Below, one piece after another: positions 17,492-26,319 of a DNA stretch of 41,221 nt (positions are counted from its first letter, which is position 1; each line of letters opens with the position of its first letter). Source of the stretch: Anaerolinea sp. GTDB lineage: Bacteria; Chloroflexota; Anaerolineae; Anaerolineales; Villigracilaceae. The stretch spans positions 1-41,221 of the forward strand of contig DYID01000015.1 in assembly GCA_020723805.1 (NCBI GenBank). The letters run 5' to 3'. A program made the translations under genes and the position numbers. Under the pieces are notes generated by a model. That model saw nothing but the letters and a program-made list of their open reading frames with translations, ran no database searches and was not told where the DNA came from.

Positions 17492-17522
17492 CGCCTCCTA
17501 CCGAGATTTTAGCAAGGTAAAA

Positions 17523-17548
17523 GACCTCCGCGGTCCCCTGCGGAGGTC
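17523..17548. terminator. Hairpin after hicA, possible weak terminator
   Basis: GACCTCCGC (17523-17531) pairs with GCGGAGGTC (17540-17548). There is no T-run on the plus side; the minus side has CTTTTAC. It may serve either convergent gene weakly. Confidence 0.35.
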
Positions 17549-17640
17549 CTGTCGTTAAAGTCGTCACTCTTCCACAGATTTATCTTCCAACATAGTGCAG
17601 GATGGTATCCCGCGCCGCGATCCAATGCGGCTGGAAATGT

Positions 17641-17671
17641 AAGCAGGACAGGCTCGCCGCCTGTTCTGCTT
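17641..17671. repeat. CAGGACAGGC hairpin, copy 1
   Basis: AAGCAGGACAGGC pairs with GCCTGTTCTGCTT around a 5-nt loop. A close relative stands at 18048-18076, and the two bracket the YgiT-like gene. Confidence 0.6.
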
Positions 17672-17707
17672 GTTCACGCCAGCACCGACTTTTTGCGCTG
17701 CGGCAGT

Positions 17708-17935
17708 TTAGGCAAACTCAAAGACGGGAACTTCCATCACACGCGCTGGTTTCTGCTTACTGTGAATCAATTGCTGGATGCGCTCGACCGTCTCTGCGGA
17801 AAAGAGTTGCTCGCCCGTTTCCAGACACACGCGCGCGGGAACATTCTCGATCACAATTAGTTTTCCATCCACTTCAATCGTATAAGTCACTTTTTCAGGA
17901 ATAAACGTTTCTTTTGGAAATGTGGTAACCATCAT
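17708..17935 (-). CDS. YgiT/MqsA-type antitoxin-like protein lacking its zinc finger
   Basis: 75 residues starting MMVTTFPKETFIPEKVTYTIEVDGKLIVIENVPARVCLETGEQL. The VTYTIEVDGKLIVIENVPARVC core is typical of YgiT-type zinc-finger antitoxins. The first CxxC is missing and the second is reduced to CLET, so zinc binding is unlikely. GGAGAGA precedes the start. No toxin gene (MqsR-like or DUF4258) is adjacent. It is best read as a solitary, degenerate antitoxin or a repurposed small protein. An upstream open extension to 18061 overlaps a repeat hairpin and is not believed. Confidence 0.6.
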   Translation of the reverse strand: MMVTTFPKETFIPEKVTYTIEVDGKLIVIENVPARVCLETGEQLFSAETVERIQQLIHSKQKPARVMEVPVFEFA

Positions 17936-18047
17936 TCTCTCCGCAATCGTGGCGCGAAGTTCCTCGAGTATGAAGCAAGTATACACCAGTTGAGCGATTG
18001 GGAATCGTCCACCCGGCGTTGCTGCGTAAAGAAACAGATGTGAAACA

Positions 18048-18076
18048 AACAGGACAGGCAAACCGCCTGTCCTGTT
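18048..18076. terminator. Hairpin after clpB (CAGGACAGGC hairpin, copy 2)
   Basis: AACAGGACAGGC pairs perfectly with GCCTGTCCTGTT. It begins 4 bp past the clpB stop, and on the minus strand is followed by TGTTTCAC, a poor T-run. It is likely to work as clpB terminator, and belongs to a repeat family also seen at 17641. Confidence 0.6.
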
Positions 18077-18079
18077 CTT

Positions 18080-20680
18080 TTACGCCACCACCTCTCCTTC
18101 CACCACCTCACCTTGGGCGGCAGTGGAAAAGACCAGCCCGTCCGCGCCGCGATCCACTTGAATGACATCGCCCTCGCGGAACTCGCCCGCCAGAATCTTG
18201 AGCGCCAAGGGGTCTTGCAGTTCGCGCTGGATCGCCCGCTTCAACGGACGCGCGCCGAAGTCGGGATCGTAGCCGACCTCCGCGAGATATTCGCGCGCGG
18301 CTTCGCTGACTTCGAGACGATAGCCCTTGTCTGCCAGCAGTTGACTGACGCGGCGCAGTTGGATGTCCACGATGCCCGTCAGGTGTTCGCGGCTCAACGG
18401 ATGGAAGATGACCATCTCGTCAATGCGGTTGAGGAATTCGGGGCGGAAGTGCGCCTGCATGACGCGCGTGATCTCGTCCCGCGTCACCTTGCGACCGCCC
18501 TCCCACAACTGGTTGCCCAGGTTGGAGGTCATGATAACGACCGTGTTGCGGAAGTCCACCGTGCGACCCTGCCCGTCGGTCAGGCGTCCGTCGTCGAGCA
18601 GTTGCAGCAGGACGTTGAAGACCTCGTGATGCGCCTTCTCGATTTCGTCGAACAGCACCACACTGTACGGTCGGCGGCGGACGGCTTCAGTCAACTGCCC
18701 GCCTTCCTCATAACCGACGTAACCAGGCGGCGCGCCGATGAGACGGCTGACCGTGTGCTTTTCCTGATACTCGCTCATATCAATGCGGATCATCGCATGG
18801 TCGTCATCGAACAGGAACTCCGCCAGCGCGCGGGCGAGTTCGGTCTTGCCGACGCCCGTCGGACCGAGAAAGATGAACGAGCCAATCGGGCGGTTCGGGT
18901 CCTGTAACCCTGCGCGGGCGCGGCGCACGGCTTTCGAGACCACGCTCACCGCTTCGTCCTGACCGACGACGCGCTGATGCAGCCGCTCCTCCATGTGAAT
19001 CAATTTCTGCGTCTCGCCTTCGAGCAGGCGCGAGACGGGGATGCCCGTCCAGCGCGCCACGATGGCGGCGATTTCCTCCGCGTCCACTTCCTCTTTGAGC
19101 AGCGCGCCTTCGCTCTGCATGGTCTTCAGGCGGGCTTCGGCGGCTTGAATCTTCTGCTCGATTTCGCGCAGTTCGCCGTATTTCAGCCGCGCCGCCCGTT
19201 CCAGGTTCGCTTCGCGCTCGGCGCGTTCGATTTCGACGCGGGTTTGCTCGAGTTTCTCTTTTAGCGTGCGAAGTTCGGCAATCGCCTGTTTTTCGGTCTG
19301 CCAGCGCGCAGATAACGCCTTCGACTTCTCGCGCAAATCGGCGAGTTCCTTTTCGAGACTGGCAAGCCGCTCCTTCGACGCCTTGTCCTTTTCCTTCTTC
19401 AACGCCTCGCGCTCGATCTCCAACTGCATGATGGCGCGGTCCACCTCGTCCAACGCCTGCGGCTTGGAGTCGATCTCCGTGCGCAGACGGGCGGCGGCTT
19501 CGTCAATCAGGTCAATGGCTTTGTCGGGCAGGTGACGGTCGGCGATGTAGCGGTGACTGAGAGTCGCGGCGGCAATCACGGCGGGATCGGTGATGCGCAC
19601 GCCGTGATGCACCTCGTAGCGTTCCTTGAGTCCGCGCAGAATCGAAATCGTGTCCTCCACGCTCGGCTCGTCCACCAGCACAGGCTGGAAGCGCCGCTCC
19701 AGCGCGGGGTCTTTCTCGATGTTCTTGCGGTACTCGTCCAGCGTGGTCGCGCCAATCATGTGCAGTTCGCCGCGCGCCAGCATGGGCTTGAGCATGTTGC
19801 CTGCGTCCATGGCGCCTTCGGCTTTGCCCGCGCCGACGACGGTGTGCATCTCGTCAATGAACAGGATGATTTCGCCCTGCGCTTCGGTCACTTCCTTGAG
19901 GACGGCTTTGAGACGTTCCTCGAACTCGCCGCGATACTTCGCGCCCGCGATGAGCGCGCCCATGTCGAGTTGAACCAGCCGCTTCTTTTTCAGACCTTCG
20001 GGTACGTCGCCCTTGACGATGCGCTGCGCCAACCCCTCGACGATGGCGGTCTTGCCGACGCCAGGCTCACCCACCAGCGCGGGATTGTTCTTGGTGCGGC
20101 GCGTCAAAATCTGGACGACGCGGCGGATCTCCTCATCGCGCCCGATCACAGGGTCGAGTTTGCCCTGACGCGCGTAGGCGGTCAGGTCGCGCCCGTAACG
20201 TTCGAGCGCCTGGTAGGTGGATTCAGGCGTCGGGGAGGTCACTCTCTGGGAGCCGCGAACCGTTTTCAGGGCGGAAAGAATCGCATCCTTCGTCAGACCG
20301 AAAGAGGCGAGACGTTTGCCCTCGATGGATTCGGTCAAGCCAAGCAGGATGTGTTCGGTCGAGACGTAGTCGTCCTGCATCCCTTTGGCGTACCGCTCGG
20401 CGGCGCGGAACACGTCCGCGGTGGATTGCGCCAATCCCACCTCCGCGTTCGCGCCGTGGATTTTGGGACGGCGCTCCAGTTCGCGGACCAGTTCGTTCCG
20501 CAGCGCGTCGGCGCTCCCCGCCACCTTGCCGACGATGGCTGGGACGACGCCCTCTTCCTGATTGAGCAGCGCCAACAGTAAATGAGCAGGCTCGATCGCC
20601 TGATGGTTGTAATCCTGCGCCAGATGCTGCGCGTTGAGAATCGCTTCCTGCGATTTTTGGGTGTAGTTGTTCAAATTCAT
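18080..20680 (-). CDS. clpB: ATP-dependent disaggregase ClpB
   Basis: 866 residues, full length. Clp-N repeat domain (1-145). First AAA+ module has Walker A GEPGVGKT (204-211) and FIDEMHTV. A long coiled-coil middle domain (about 405-525) contains [14 protein letters not shown], which sets ClpB apart from ClpA/ClpC. Second AAA+ module has Walker A GPTGVGKT near 603-610 and [11 protein letters not shown]. With DnaK it rescues aggregated proteins after heat stress. GGAGGAAG precedes the ATG. No CIRCE element is visible in the 200 bp upstream. Confidence 0.97.
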   Translation of the reverse strand: MNLNNYTQKSQEAILNAQHLAQDYNHQAIEPAHLLLALLNQEEGVVPAIVGKVAGSADALRNELVRELERRPKIHGANAEVGLAQSTADVFRAAERYAKGMQDDYVSTEHILLGLTESIEGKRLASFGLTKDAILSALKTVRGSQRVTSPTPESTYQALERYGRDLTAYARQGKLDPVIGRDEEIRRVVQILTRRTKNNPALVGEPGVGKTAIVEGLAQRIVKGDVPEGLKKKRLVQLDMGALIAGAKYRGEFEERLKAVLKEVTEAQGEIILFIDEMHTVVGAGKAEGAMDAGNMLKPMLARGELHMIGATTLDEYRKNIEKDPALERRFQPVLVDEPSVEDTISILRGLKERYEVHHGVRITDPAVIAAATLSHRYIADRHLPDKAIDLIDEAAARLRTEIDSKPQALDEVDRAIMQLEIEREALKKEKDKASKERLASLEKELADLREKSKALSARWQTEKQAIAELRTLKEKLEQTRVEIERAEREANLERAARLKYGELREIEQKIQAAEARLKTMQSEGALLKEEVDAEEIAAIVARWTGIPVSRLLEGETQKLIHMEERLHQRVVGQDEAVSVVSKAVRRARAGLQDPNRPIGSFIFLGPTGVGKTELARALAEFLFDDDHAMIRIDMSEYQEKHTVSRLIGAPPGYVGYEEGGQLTEAVRRRPYSVVLFDEIEKAHHEVFNVLLQLLDDGRLTDGQGRTVDFRNTVVIMTSNLGNQLWEGGRKVTRDEITRVMQAHFRPEFLNRIDEMVIFHPLSREHLTGIVDIQLRRVSQLLADKGYRLEVSEAAREYLAEVGYDPDFGARPLKRAIQRELQDPLALKILAGEFREGDVIQVDRGADGLVFSTAAQGEVVEGEVVA

Positions 20681-20883
20681 ACTTCCTCCGAATAATTGCT
20701 GTTTCGGAGAAAATATTAATCACACCCCGTCGGATGAAAATTAACGCGGCGTCAGAGGAAGGTTAGAGGGATAATCGCCCCTCCCCCAAGCGGAACTTCC
20801 GCCCACGTGCCGTTCGTCCCTTCGCATCCATTGATCGCTGCGTCTCGCCGAGGGGTAAATCGCCACCATTTGAATGAATTGGT

Positions 20884-21150
20884 TTAAGGGAAATAACGAT
20901 AGATATCTTTGCGATTCAGGAAACAGACAAAAATCACTTGCCCCTCTAGAACCTCGATCCCAATTCTATATTCCCCGACCCTGATACGGTAGTACGTTGC
21001 ATAGCCTTCCAGTTTCTTCATATTCTGCAAGTCTGACAATGAAGTCGCCGATTCGACCTGCATGATAATCTTTTGCACTTGCTTCAGCAAGCGCTTATCT
21101 TTTACCTTCTTCAAATCGCGTCGAAAACTCTTTTCGTAGAGAGTTTTCAT
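20884..21150 (-). CDS. RelE/ParE-superfamily toxin
   Basis: 88 residues: MKTLYEKSFRRDLKKVKDKRLLKQVQKIIMQVE, then LKKLEG-like MKKLEGYATYYRIRVGEYRIGIEVLEGQVIFVCFLNRKDIYRYFP. The YRIRVGEYRIGIE strand pair and terminal HRKDIY-like RKDIYRYF are hallmarks of RelE-type mRNA interferases. Lies 4 bp after its antitoxin. The 203 bp on to clpB contain one copy of the AAGCGGAACTTCC repeat and no gene. Confidence 0.85.
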   Translation of the reverse strand: MKTLYEKSFRRDLKKVKDKRLLKQVQKIIMQVESATSLSDLQNMKKLEGYATYYRIRVGEYRIGIEVLEGQVIFVCFLNRKDIYRYFP

Positions 21151-21154
21151 TGGT

Positions 21155-21358
21155 CTACCCCGCGAGGATGGCGTCTATTTCTTCCTTGCTGACAAAGTCA
21201 TTTTTTCGACCTTCGCGGATGGCATGAGCAAGACCAATATCTTCGATGGCTTCGGCTACGATTGCGGCAAATATATCCTGTCGTTCCTCGAAGAGTTCAA
21301 CAATGGCTTCTTTGAGCAAAACCTTGAATTGTTTTTCGTCTAAAGTGGCAATGGTCAT
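21155..21358 (-). CDS. Antitoxin partner of the RelE-type toxin
   Basis: 67 residues: a short N-terminal strand (MTIATLDEKQFKVLLKEAI), then helices, ending DFVSKEEIDAILAG, as in many RelB/Phd-like antitoxins of this group. Little DNA-binding signature is visible. On the minus strand, TATAAT (21376-21381) and AGAGGTG precede it, so it heads the two-gene unit. The call rests mainly on size, acidity and its position 4 bp ahead of the toxin. Confidence 0.75.
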   Translation of the reverse strand: MTIATLDEKQFKVLLKEAIVELFEERQDIFAAIVAEAIEDIGLAHAIREGRKNDFVSKEEIDAILAG

Positions 21359-21423
21359 GGGACACCTCTTTTGAAATTATACCGCCAATTGACCCTTGCC
21401 CTGGCGGTAATTTCACCCTTCAC

Positions 21424-21727
21424 CAAGCGGAACTTCCACCCGCGTGCCTTCATCCAAGAAACCATCCATGGACCCTTCGGCACGCTCAGGGCAGGTTTTT
21501 CACGAATACGTGAAGACTCGCTCATCAGGTTCGTTTACACTTGCACCTGGCGCAAGTGCAGGTGTTCGCGGGCATTCATTCGTGGACGGCTTTCCTCTCC
21601 ACCCCAAAGCGGACTTCCCCCGCGCGCCGTCATTCTCACCGAGACCATCCACGAATTTTTCACGAATACTCGAACCGCGTGCCGTCTATTCGTTTATTCG
21701 TGGCTTTTCATTCGTGGACGGCTTTCC
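21424..21727. repeat. Degenerate duplicated segment
   Basis: Two imperfect units carry the same landmarks in order: AAGCGGAACTTCC-like (21426, 21606), CCATCCA, TTTTTCACGAATAC (21496, 21656) and CATTCGTGGACGGCTTTCC (21577-21595, 21709-21727). A further partial copy (AAGCGGAACTTCCGCCC) is at 20788. The first unit also holds CCCTTCGGCACGCTCAGGG (21473-21491) and a palindrome at 21539-21561. Frames are broken on both strands; no gene is supported between 21359 and 22050. Confidence 0.6.
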
Positions 21728-21780
21728 CCGCCGCACGCCTGCCCTGCGACCGCAGGGAGTATCGAAGTGAATAACTTGTG

Positions 21781-21852
21781 TTACGCGGTAGCGCGAGATT
21801 AATCTCGCGTTTTCAGGCGACATCAATGTCGCGCTACGAAGAAACTGCGTAA
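21781..21852. repeat. TTACGC-ended palindromic element, copy 1
   Basis: It runs from TTACGCGG to ACTGCGTAA and contains two hairpins, GCGAGATTAATCTCGC (21793-21808) and GCGACATCAATGTCGC (21817-21832). The reverse complement of this block is closely similar to 26320-26391. Non-coding. Confidence 0.7.
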
Positions 21853-21914
21853 GATGAGTGAATAATCTCTCTCAAGAGAAAGACGCTATAACGTGAGTTC
21901 GGGTTAGTGAATTA

Positions 21915-21986
21915 GGACGCAGATAAACGCTGATGGCGCTGATTCAAAAGAAAGAAAATCTGCGTTTTCAGCGTGAATCAGCGTCC
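21915..21986. repeat. GGACGCAGAT...GCGTCC element, copy 1
   Basis: GGACGC and GCGTCC close an imperfect hairpin with inner blocks CGCAGAT, AACGCTGA, ATCTGCG and GAATCAGCG. A second copy is at 31101-31198. Confidence 0.65.
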
Positions 21987-22050
21987 AAGTTGATGTGCTA
22001 GCCCATATCCCAAACTGACGTGTATAATGCCGCCCAAAAAGGAGGCAGCC

Positions 22051-22218
22051 TTGAAAAAATTCATCTCAATTCCCCATCTGGCGGCGGGGGCGATCGTATT
22101 CATCCTGATGGTCGCGATCAGTGTCTTCTCGTTGGACGTCCCCCTTGGCGAAGCCTTGTTGTATTCGCTGATTCTCACGGTGGTGGGCATGGTGGTCGTT
22201 TGGTGGCAATACGGATAA
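22051..22218 (+). CDS. Small membrane protein
   Basis: 55 residues starting MKKFISIPHLAAGAIVFILMVAISVFSL, with two predicted transmembrane helices (about 9-28 and 33-52) and the end VVWWQYG. TTG 22051 is chosen because AAAGGAGG (22038-22045) is 5 nt upstream. The ATG at 22027 lies within the -10 sequence TATAAT (22023-22028), so it is unlikely to be used. A terminator follows. Function is unknown. Confidence 0.65.
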   Translation: MKKFISIPHLAAGAIVFILMVAISVFSLDVPLGEALLYSLILTVVGMVVVWWQYG

Positions 22219-22270
22219 ATCGTTTCCCTTTGGAGAAATGGTATATCGCTCTTCAAATGAAGTTGGAAAC

Positions 22271-22300
22271 AAAAGCCGCAGGTCATAGCCTGCGGCTTTT
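22271..22300. terminator. Bidirectional intrinsic terminator
   Basis: AAAAGCCGCAGG (22271-22282) pairs perfectly with CCTGCGGCTTTT (22289-22300), loop TCATAG. It separates the small membrane-protein gene from the convergent DUF2255 gene. Confidence 0.85.
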
Positions 22301-22302
22301 GG

Positions 22303-22680
22303 CTATCTCATTACCAACTCCGTCGTCGTGTCCCGCGATTTCTTCTGCGACATATCCTTCACGTATTGAACCTCCCCCGGCTTGTTGTACTTCTCCTTAT
22401 ACGCCGCGCTGACCAAATCCTTGAGACGCTCGCTCCGCGTTTGAATTGCTCGCACGGGAATTTCCTTTTTGCCGACAACAATCATTCCATGCGGGTCTTC
22501 GAGAAACGTGCGCCACCAACTGCGCGGCTTCAGGCTCCACGAGCGGACGAAGACGCGCCCCTCCACGACCACCGCCCAAATACCGATGATGCGGTGAGTC
22601 GAGCCGCTCCCGGCGCGGATGCCGAGAATCTTATCCTTGCTTATTGCTGCAAGGACGGCATCGGAAAAACGAGATTTCAT
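22303..22680 (-). CDS. DUF2255 family protein
   Basis: 125 residues. Family-type segments are GIRAGSGSTHRIIGIWAVVV, EGRVFVRSWSLKPRSWWRTFL and the C-terminal DTTTELVMR. DUF2255 proteins are small and related in look to nitroreductase/flavin-reductase deazaflavin-binding folds, but biochemical function is not established. Its start overlaps the stop of the DUF2721 gene by 4 bp (ATGA), so the two are co-translated. Confidence 0.75.
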   Translation of the reverse strand: MKSRFSDAVLAAISKDKILGIRAGSGSTHRIIGIWAVVVEGRVFVRSWSLKPRSWWRTFLEDPHGMIVVGKKEIPVRAIQTRSERLKDLVSAAYKEKYNKPGEVQYVKDMSQKKSRDTTTELVMR

Positions 22681-23090
22681 TGCTTCCTCTTTCCGCCCTC
22701 TTGCTGTTCCAAATCCGTAAGCAGCAAATCGAGGGCGCCGACCGAGATGGAAAGTTCACGCAGCGAAAGCAGCATGGAGACGATCATCAACACCAGGGCG
22801 ATGGCAAAACTCCATTGTCCAGCCGCCGCCCAGCCCTCAAACAGCGCGAACATACTGACCACGCAAAACAGCAGGCTGGTCACGCCTACAATTTGCATGT
22901 TGCGAATGAGGTACACACGGTAGCGCAGGTTGCCGATCTGTGCCAGCAAATTCTCGTTCCGCTCCGTCTGATACTTGCTGTGCAGATTGCGGATGATGGT
23001 GGCGAGCGTGTTGAAGCGGTTTGTATATGCCAGCAGAAGAAGGGAGATGGTCGGGAAAAGCAGGGCAGGGGTGGTAAGGTCGAGTTCCAT
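22677..23090 (-). CDS. DUF2721-like membrane protein
   Basis: 137 residues from MELDLTTPALLFPTISLLLLAY. One N-terminal helix (about 8-23), a cytosolic stretch with the typical NRFNTLATIIRNLHSKY segment, then two further helices (about 68-88 and 96-117). The pattern of an early TM, a NRx(2-5)L..L.R region and paired helices is that of DUF2721. ATG 23090 is chosen over an upstream extension that runs into repeat DNA. Function is unknown. Confidence 0.7.
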   Translation of the reverse strand: MELDLTTPALLFPTISLLLLAYTNRFNTLATIIRNLHSKYQTERNENLLAQIGNLRYRVYLIRNMQIVGVTSLLFCVVSMFALFEGWAAAGQWSFAIALVLMIVSMLLSLRELSISVGALDLLLTDLEQQEGGKRKQ

Positions 23091-23137
23091 GGGGTAGATT
23101 ATAGCCCCGCCCTGACTCCCTTGCACTTTCAAAAATG

Positions 23138-23241
23138 GGACACGGATTGACACGGATTTACGCGGAAAAAGAAAAAATGTATTCATTGGCGTTCATCCGT
23201 GTTTTACTTGCACTTGGCACAAGTGCAGATATCCGTATCCC
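23138..23241. repeat. GGGACACGGAT...ATCCGTATCCC element with nested palindrome
   Basis: The outer arms GGGACACGGAT (from 23138) and ATCCGTATCCC (to 23241) face each other. Within the right half sits ACTTGCACTTGGCACAAGTGCAG (given here as 23206-23228; key stem TGCACTTG/CAAGTGCA), which matches 21539-21561 at 21 of 23 bases. No gene between 23091 and 23358. Confidence 0.6.
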
Positions 23242-23358
23242 GAATCCAATGTGTAAGGGTATCAGTGCCATGCCGTAAAGGGCGCAGGTGTAACCTTTTC
23301 GTGAAAAATCCGATTAAAACAGCAAAATTTTCATGATATAAACGGGAAAATTTTTATC

Positions 23359-23919
23359 ATGACCCAACGCAAATATCGTTTTTATTTGGAATGGCTGGTC
23401 TTGAACGTCATCGGTTTTTCGCTGGGAAGCCTGCACGGTGCCACGACTGATGGCTTTATCCCCACTATCATCCCTGGAATGCTTGGATTGGTGCTCGGCG
23501 ACTTGGTCTTTGGCGGGATGATTGGCTTTGTTCAATACCTCGCCTTGCTCCGCACACGTTTCCTGCCTGTGACCTCTGCCTGGATCCTCGCCACCAGCCT
23601 TGGGTTTACGCTGGGAGCGCGGAGCGGCGCTCTGCTCACCTTTCGCATCACCCACGACTGGACGATGGCAGGCGTCATCTTTGGGGTTTTTATGGGGGCA
23701 AGTATGGGCTTGGTCACAGCGTTCGTTCTGTTTAGAAAATTCTCCCTTCCTCACTTGCTGATTTGGCTGGTGACCTGCACGCTGGCATGGATTGCCGGCG
23801 AGAGCGTCGCCTTTGCCGCGTATTTTTCCCTGCGCACGGTGCCGCTCGTTGCCCTGACAATCGCCGTCATCACGGGGCTGGGGCTGCTATTGCTCCAGCC
23901 GCGTTTGCAGGCAGAATAA
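23359..23919 (+). CDS. Integral membrane protein, unknown function
   Basis: 186 residues, almost wholly hydrophobic, with about five to six transmembrane helices (for example VLNVIGFSLGSLHGAT, GDLVFGGMIGFVQYLALL, LIWLVTCTLAWIAG, ALTIAVITGLGLLLL). No domain recognised. There is no good Shine-Dalgarno; the preceding 30 nt are AT-rich (AAAATTTTCATGATATAAACGGG), so a promoter close by is possible. It converges on the gene at 23926 with only 6 bp between stops. Confidence 0.6.
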   Translation: MTQRKYRFYLEWLVLNVIGFSLGSLHGATTDGFIPTIIPGMLGLVLGDLVFGGMIGFVQYLALLRTRFLPVTSAWILATSLGFTLGARSGALLTFRITHDWTMAGVIFGVFMGASMGLVTAFVLFRKFSLPHLLIWLVTCTLAWIAGESVAFAAYFSLRTVPLVALTIAVITGLGLLLLQPRLQAE

Positions 23920-23925
23920 TCTCCC

Positions 23926-24450
23926 CTACGAACTCACTGCGAACGCCACACGTTCCGGGTTGACCAGCATCATCGGTGTCTTCACCACCGGCATTTGCGG
24001 CAGATAGGGATTGGCAATCTCCGCCTCATACACCGACAGCCACGAAACACGCGCCACCTCCAGACTGGTGGCAAGTTCCGTTTGGGCAGAGATGCGGATT
24101 TTCCCCCTCACAACGAACGTCCCTATCAGCACGTCAACCTCCTGCATCACGCGGTTGGCTTCGTTCGGGTCGTAATCCAGCGGTTCGTCGGTGGGGGGGA
24201 GGGTGTGATAAGCAATCAATTGAGATGTGGGAAAGAAGAGCTCGGCAAATGTCAACGGACGCAGCGGCGTCCCGCCAAACACAATCACCTGCGGCTTGAG
24301 GAGATGCACATACTTCGGCGCACCGTCGGTGCGGAGCCAGATGTTCATGCGCGGCACGTTCTGCTTGGAAACCGCCTCCCCCCGCACCATCGTATCATGC
24401 GTGTACAGCATGACGGGCGTTGTCTTCTCGTCGGGTCTGAGAACATACAT
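23926..24450 (-). CDS. Conserved-looking hypothetical cytosolic protein
   Basis: 174 residues starting MYVLRPDEKTTPVMLYTHDTMVRGEAVSKQ. No transmembrane helix, signal peptide or catalytic motif that I recognise. The middle reads PLRPLTFAELFFPTSQLIAYHTLPP, and the end has a beta-rich stretch VLIGTFVVRGKIRISAQTELATSL. Good codon use and a purine-rich GGAGGCAG before the ATG support a real gene. It is divergent from recJ, about 100 bp apart. Confidence 0.65.
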   Translation of the reverse strand: MYVLRPDEKTTPVMLYTHDTMVRGEAVSKQNVPRMNIWLRTDGAPKYVHLLKPQVIVFGGTPLRPLTFAELFFPTSQLIAYHTLPPTDEPLDYDPNEANRVMQEVDVLIGTFVVRGKIRISAQTELATSLEVARVSWLSVYEAEIANPYLPQMPVVKTPMMLVNPERVAFAVSS

Positions 24451-24553
24451 ACTGCCTCCTCGAACCCATTATACACTTGCCCCCGGCTCGTCACACCGTT
24501 TATACTTGCCGGCGCTTATCAATCCTGAAATCCCCCGAACGGACTCTAACCGA

Positions 24554-26269
24554 ATGCACAATAAACGCTGGGTCATACAACCTCCCATCATTCCGCAAGC
24601 CGACGAAGCCCTCTCCAAATTCCCCTACCCCCTTAAGCAAATCCTTTACAACCGCGGTTACAGCACCGATGCCGAAGCGCGCGCCTTTCTCAAAGCCGAA
24701 GCGCCCGCCGGCACCGACCCCTTTCAAATGCTCGGCATGGACACTGCCGTCGAGCGCATTCGCTATGCCATCGAACACAACGAACCTATTGCCATCTACG
24801 GCGACTACGACGTGGACGGCGTCACCGCCACTGCCCTGCTTGTCGAGGCGCTGCAATGGCTTGGCGCAGACGTGCGCGGCTACATCCCCAACCGCTTCGA
24901 CGAAGGCTACGGTCTCAACAAAGACGCGCTCGACTCCCTCAAAGCGGACGGCGTCAAACTCGTCATCACCGTGGATTGCGGCATCCGTTCTCCCGAAGAA
25001 GCGCTTCATGCGCGGACCATCGGGCTGGACCTCATCATCTCGGACCATCACCACCCCGACGGCTCCAACCTGCCGCCTGCTCTCGCCGTCATCAACCCCA
25101 AACAACCCGGTGACCCCTATCCTGACAAGGATTTGGCAGGCGTGGGGATTGCCTACAAGATCGTTGATGCATTGGTAAAAGAAAGAGGAAAGACGAAAGA
25201 CGGCGACCCCTTTCCTCTTTCCTCTTTCCTCGATTTGGTTGCCCTCGGCACCGTTGCCGACCTCGCCCCCCTCGTCGGTGAGAACCGTTCCCTCGTCCGC
25301 CGCGGCATCAAGCAGATCCGCGAAACGAAGCGGCAGGGACTCTTCTCTCTCGCCGGCGTGGCGCAGGTCAAACTCGACAAAATCAAAGCCAGTGACATCG
25401 GCTTCATGCTCGGACCGCGCCTCAACGCCTCCGGGCGGCTCGAATCGGCGCTTGCCTCCTTCGAACTGCTCACCACCACCGACTTCATGCGCGCCGGTCA
25501 ACTTGCCCAACAGCTCGACGTGCAAAACCGCCAGCGCCAGTCCATCACGCGCACCATGCAGGCGCAGGCAGAAGCCATCGCCCTCGGCGACGACCCCGAT
25601 GCCTATCTCTTCTTCGCCGCCCACGAAGACTTCAACCCCGGCGTGGTCGGGCTGACCGCTTCCAGATTGACCGATGCCTATTACCGCCCGGCAGTCGTCG
25701 CCGCGAAAGGACCCGAAGAGACGCGCGGCTCGTGCCGTTCCATCCCCGAATTCCACATCACCGATGCGCTCGACCAGTGCAAAGACCTGCTCATCCGTCA
25801 CGGCGGTCATGCCGCCGCGGCAGGCTTCACCGTCCGCAACGAAAACCTCCCCGAACTCGTCTCCCGCCTCAAAAGCCTCGCCAAACAGCAACTCGAAGGC
25901 AAAGACCTGCGTCACACCCTCACCGCCGACGCCGAAGTGGCGCTCGAAGAACTCAACTTCGACGTATTGAAACATCTTGCCTACCTCGAACCCACCGGCT
26001 ACGGCAACTCAGAAGCGGTCTTCGTCTCGCGCGATGTGAAAATTAAATCCTCCCGCACCGTCGGCGCGGAGGGCAAACACCTCAAACTCATCCTCGAAGA
26101 CTCGCGCGGCGCAACCTACGACGCCATCGGCTTCCGCTTGGGCGAGTTGCAAAAATCACTGCCCCCGCGTGTGGACCTCCTGTACACCCTCGAAGCCAAC
26201 GAATGGAACGGGCGCACCACCCTGCAACTCAACCTCAAAGACCTCAAACCCGCCGGCACCCCCGATTGA
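24554..26269 (+). CDS. recJ: Single-stranded-DNA-specific exonuclease RecJ
   Basis: 571 residues from MHNKRWVIQPPIIPQADEAL. DHH-family motifs are YGDYDVDGVTATALL, ITVDCGIRS, SDHHHPDG and the DHHA1-type GGHAAAAGFTV (in RHGGHAAAAGFTV). RecJ is a 5'-3' ssDNA exonuclease in recombination and repair. An upstream extension was rejected because it overlaps the divergent gene. Residues about 207-224 (VKERGKTKDGDPFPLSSFL) are encoded by GAAAGAGGAAAG...CTTTCCTCTTTC, a perfect 12-bp inverted repeat (25181-25192 with 25210-25221) of low complexity that looks like an in-frame insertion just before the conserved LDLVALGTVADLAP. Confidence 0.93.
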   Translation: MHNKRWVIQPPIIPQADEALSKFPYPLKQILYNRGYSTDAEARAFLKAEAPAGTDPFQMLGMDTAVERIRYAIEHNEPIAIYGDYDVDGVTATALLVEALQWLGADVRGYIPNRFDEGYGLNKDALDSLKADGVKLVITVDCGIRSPEEALHARTIGLDLIISDHHHPDGSNLPPALAVINPKQPGDPYPDKDLAGVGIAYKIVDALVKERGKTKDGDPFPLSSFLDLVALGTVADLAPLVGENRSLVRRGIKQIRETKRQGLFSLAGVAQVKLDKIKASDIGFMLGPRLNASGRLESALASFELLTTTDFMRAGQLAQQLDVQNRQRQSITRTMQAQAEAIALGDDPDAYLFFAAHEDFNPGVVGLTASRLTDAYYRPAVVAAKGPEETRGSCRSIPEFHITDALDQCKDLLIRHGGHAAAAGFTVRNENLPELVSRLKSLAKQQLEGKDLRHTLTADAEVALEELNFDVLKHLAYLEPTGYGNSEAVFVSRDVKIKSSRTVGAEGKHLKLILEDSRGATYDAIGFRLGELQKSLPPRVDLLYTLEANEWNGRTTLQLNLKDLKPAGTPD

Positions 26270-26319
26270 TTCGCCAGCCAATAACCTCCGCTTCTTAGCC
26301 TTTGTGTTTTTCACTCACC

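Noticed and set aside
17936-18061. Extended N-terminus of the YgiT-like gene (MPVLFVSHLFLY...)
   Set aside because: It is encoded mostly by the CAGGACAGGC hairpin and its flank. A good ribosome-binding site precedes the internal ATG pair instead.
21359-22050. Pseudogene with three short plus-strand frames
   Set aside because: The frames come from repeated CATTCGTGGACGG and AAGCGGAACTTCC blocks. No protein family can be recognised in any frame, so I describe it as repeat DNA.
24500-25975. 491-codon minus-strand frame across recJ
   Set aside because: Antisense shadow of recJ; the DHH motifs are on the plus strand and the minus product is low-complexity.
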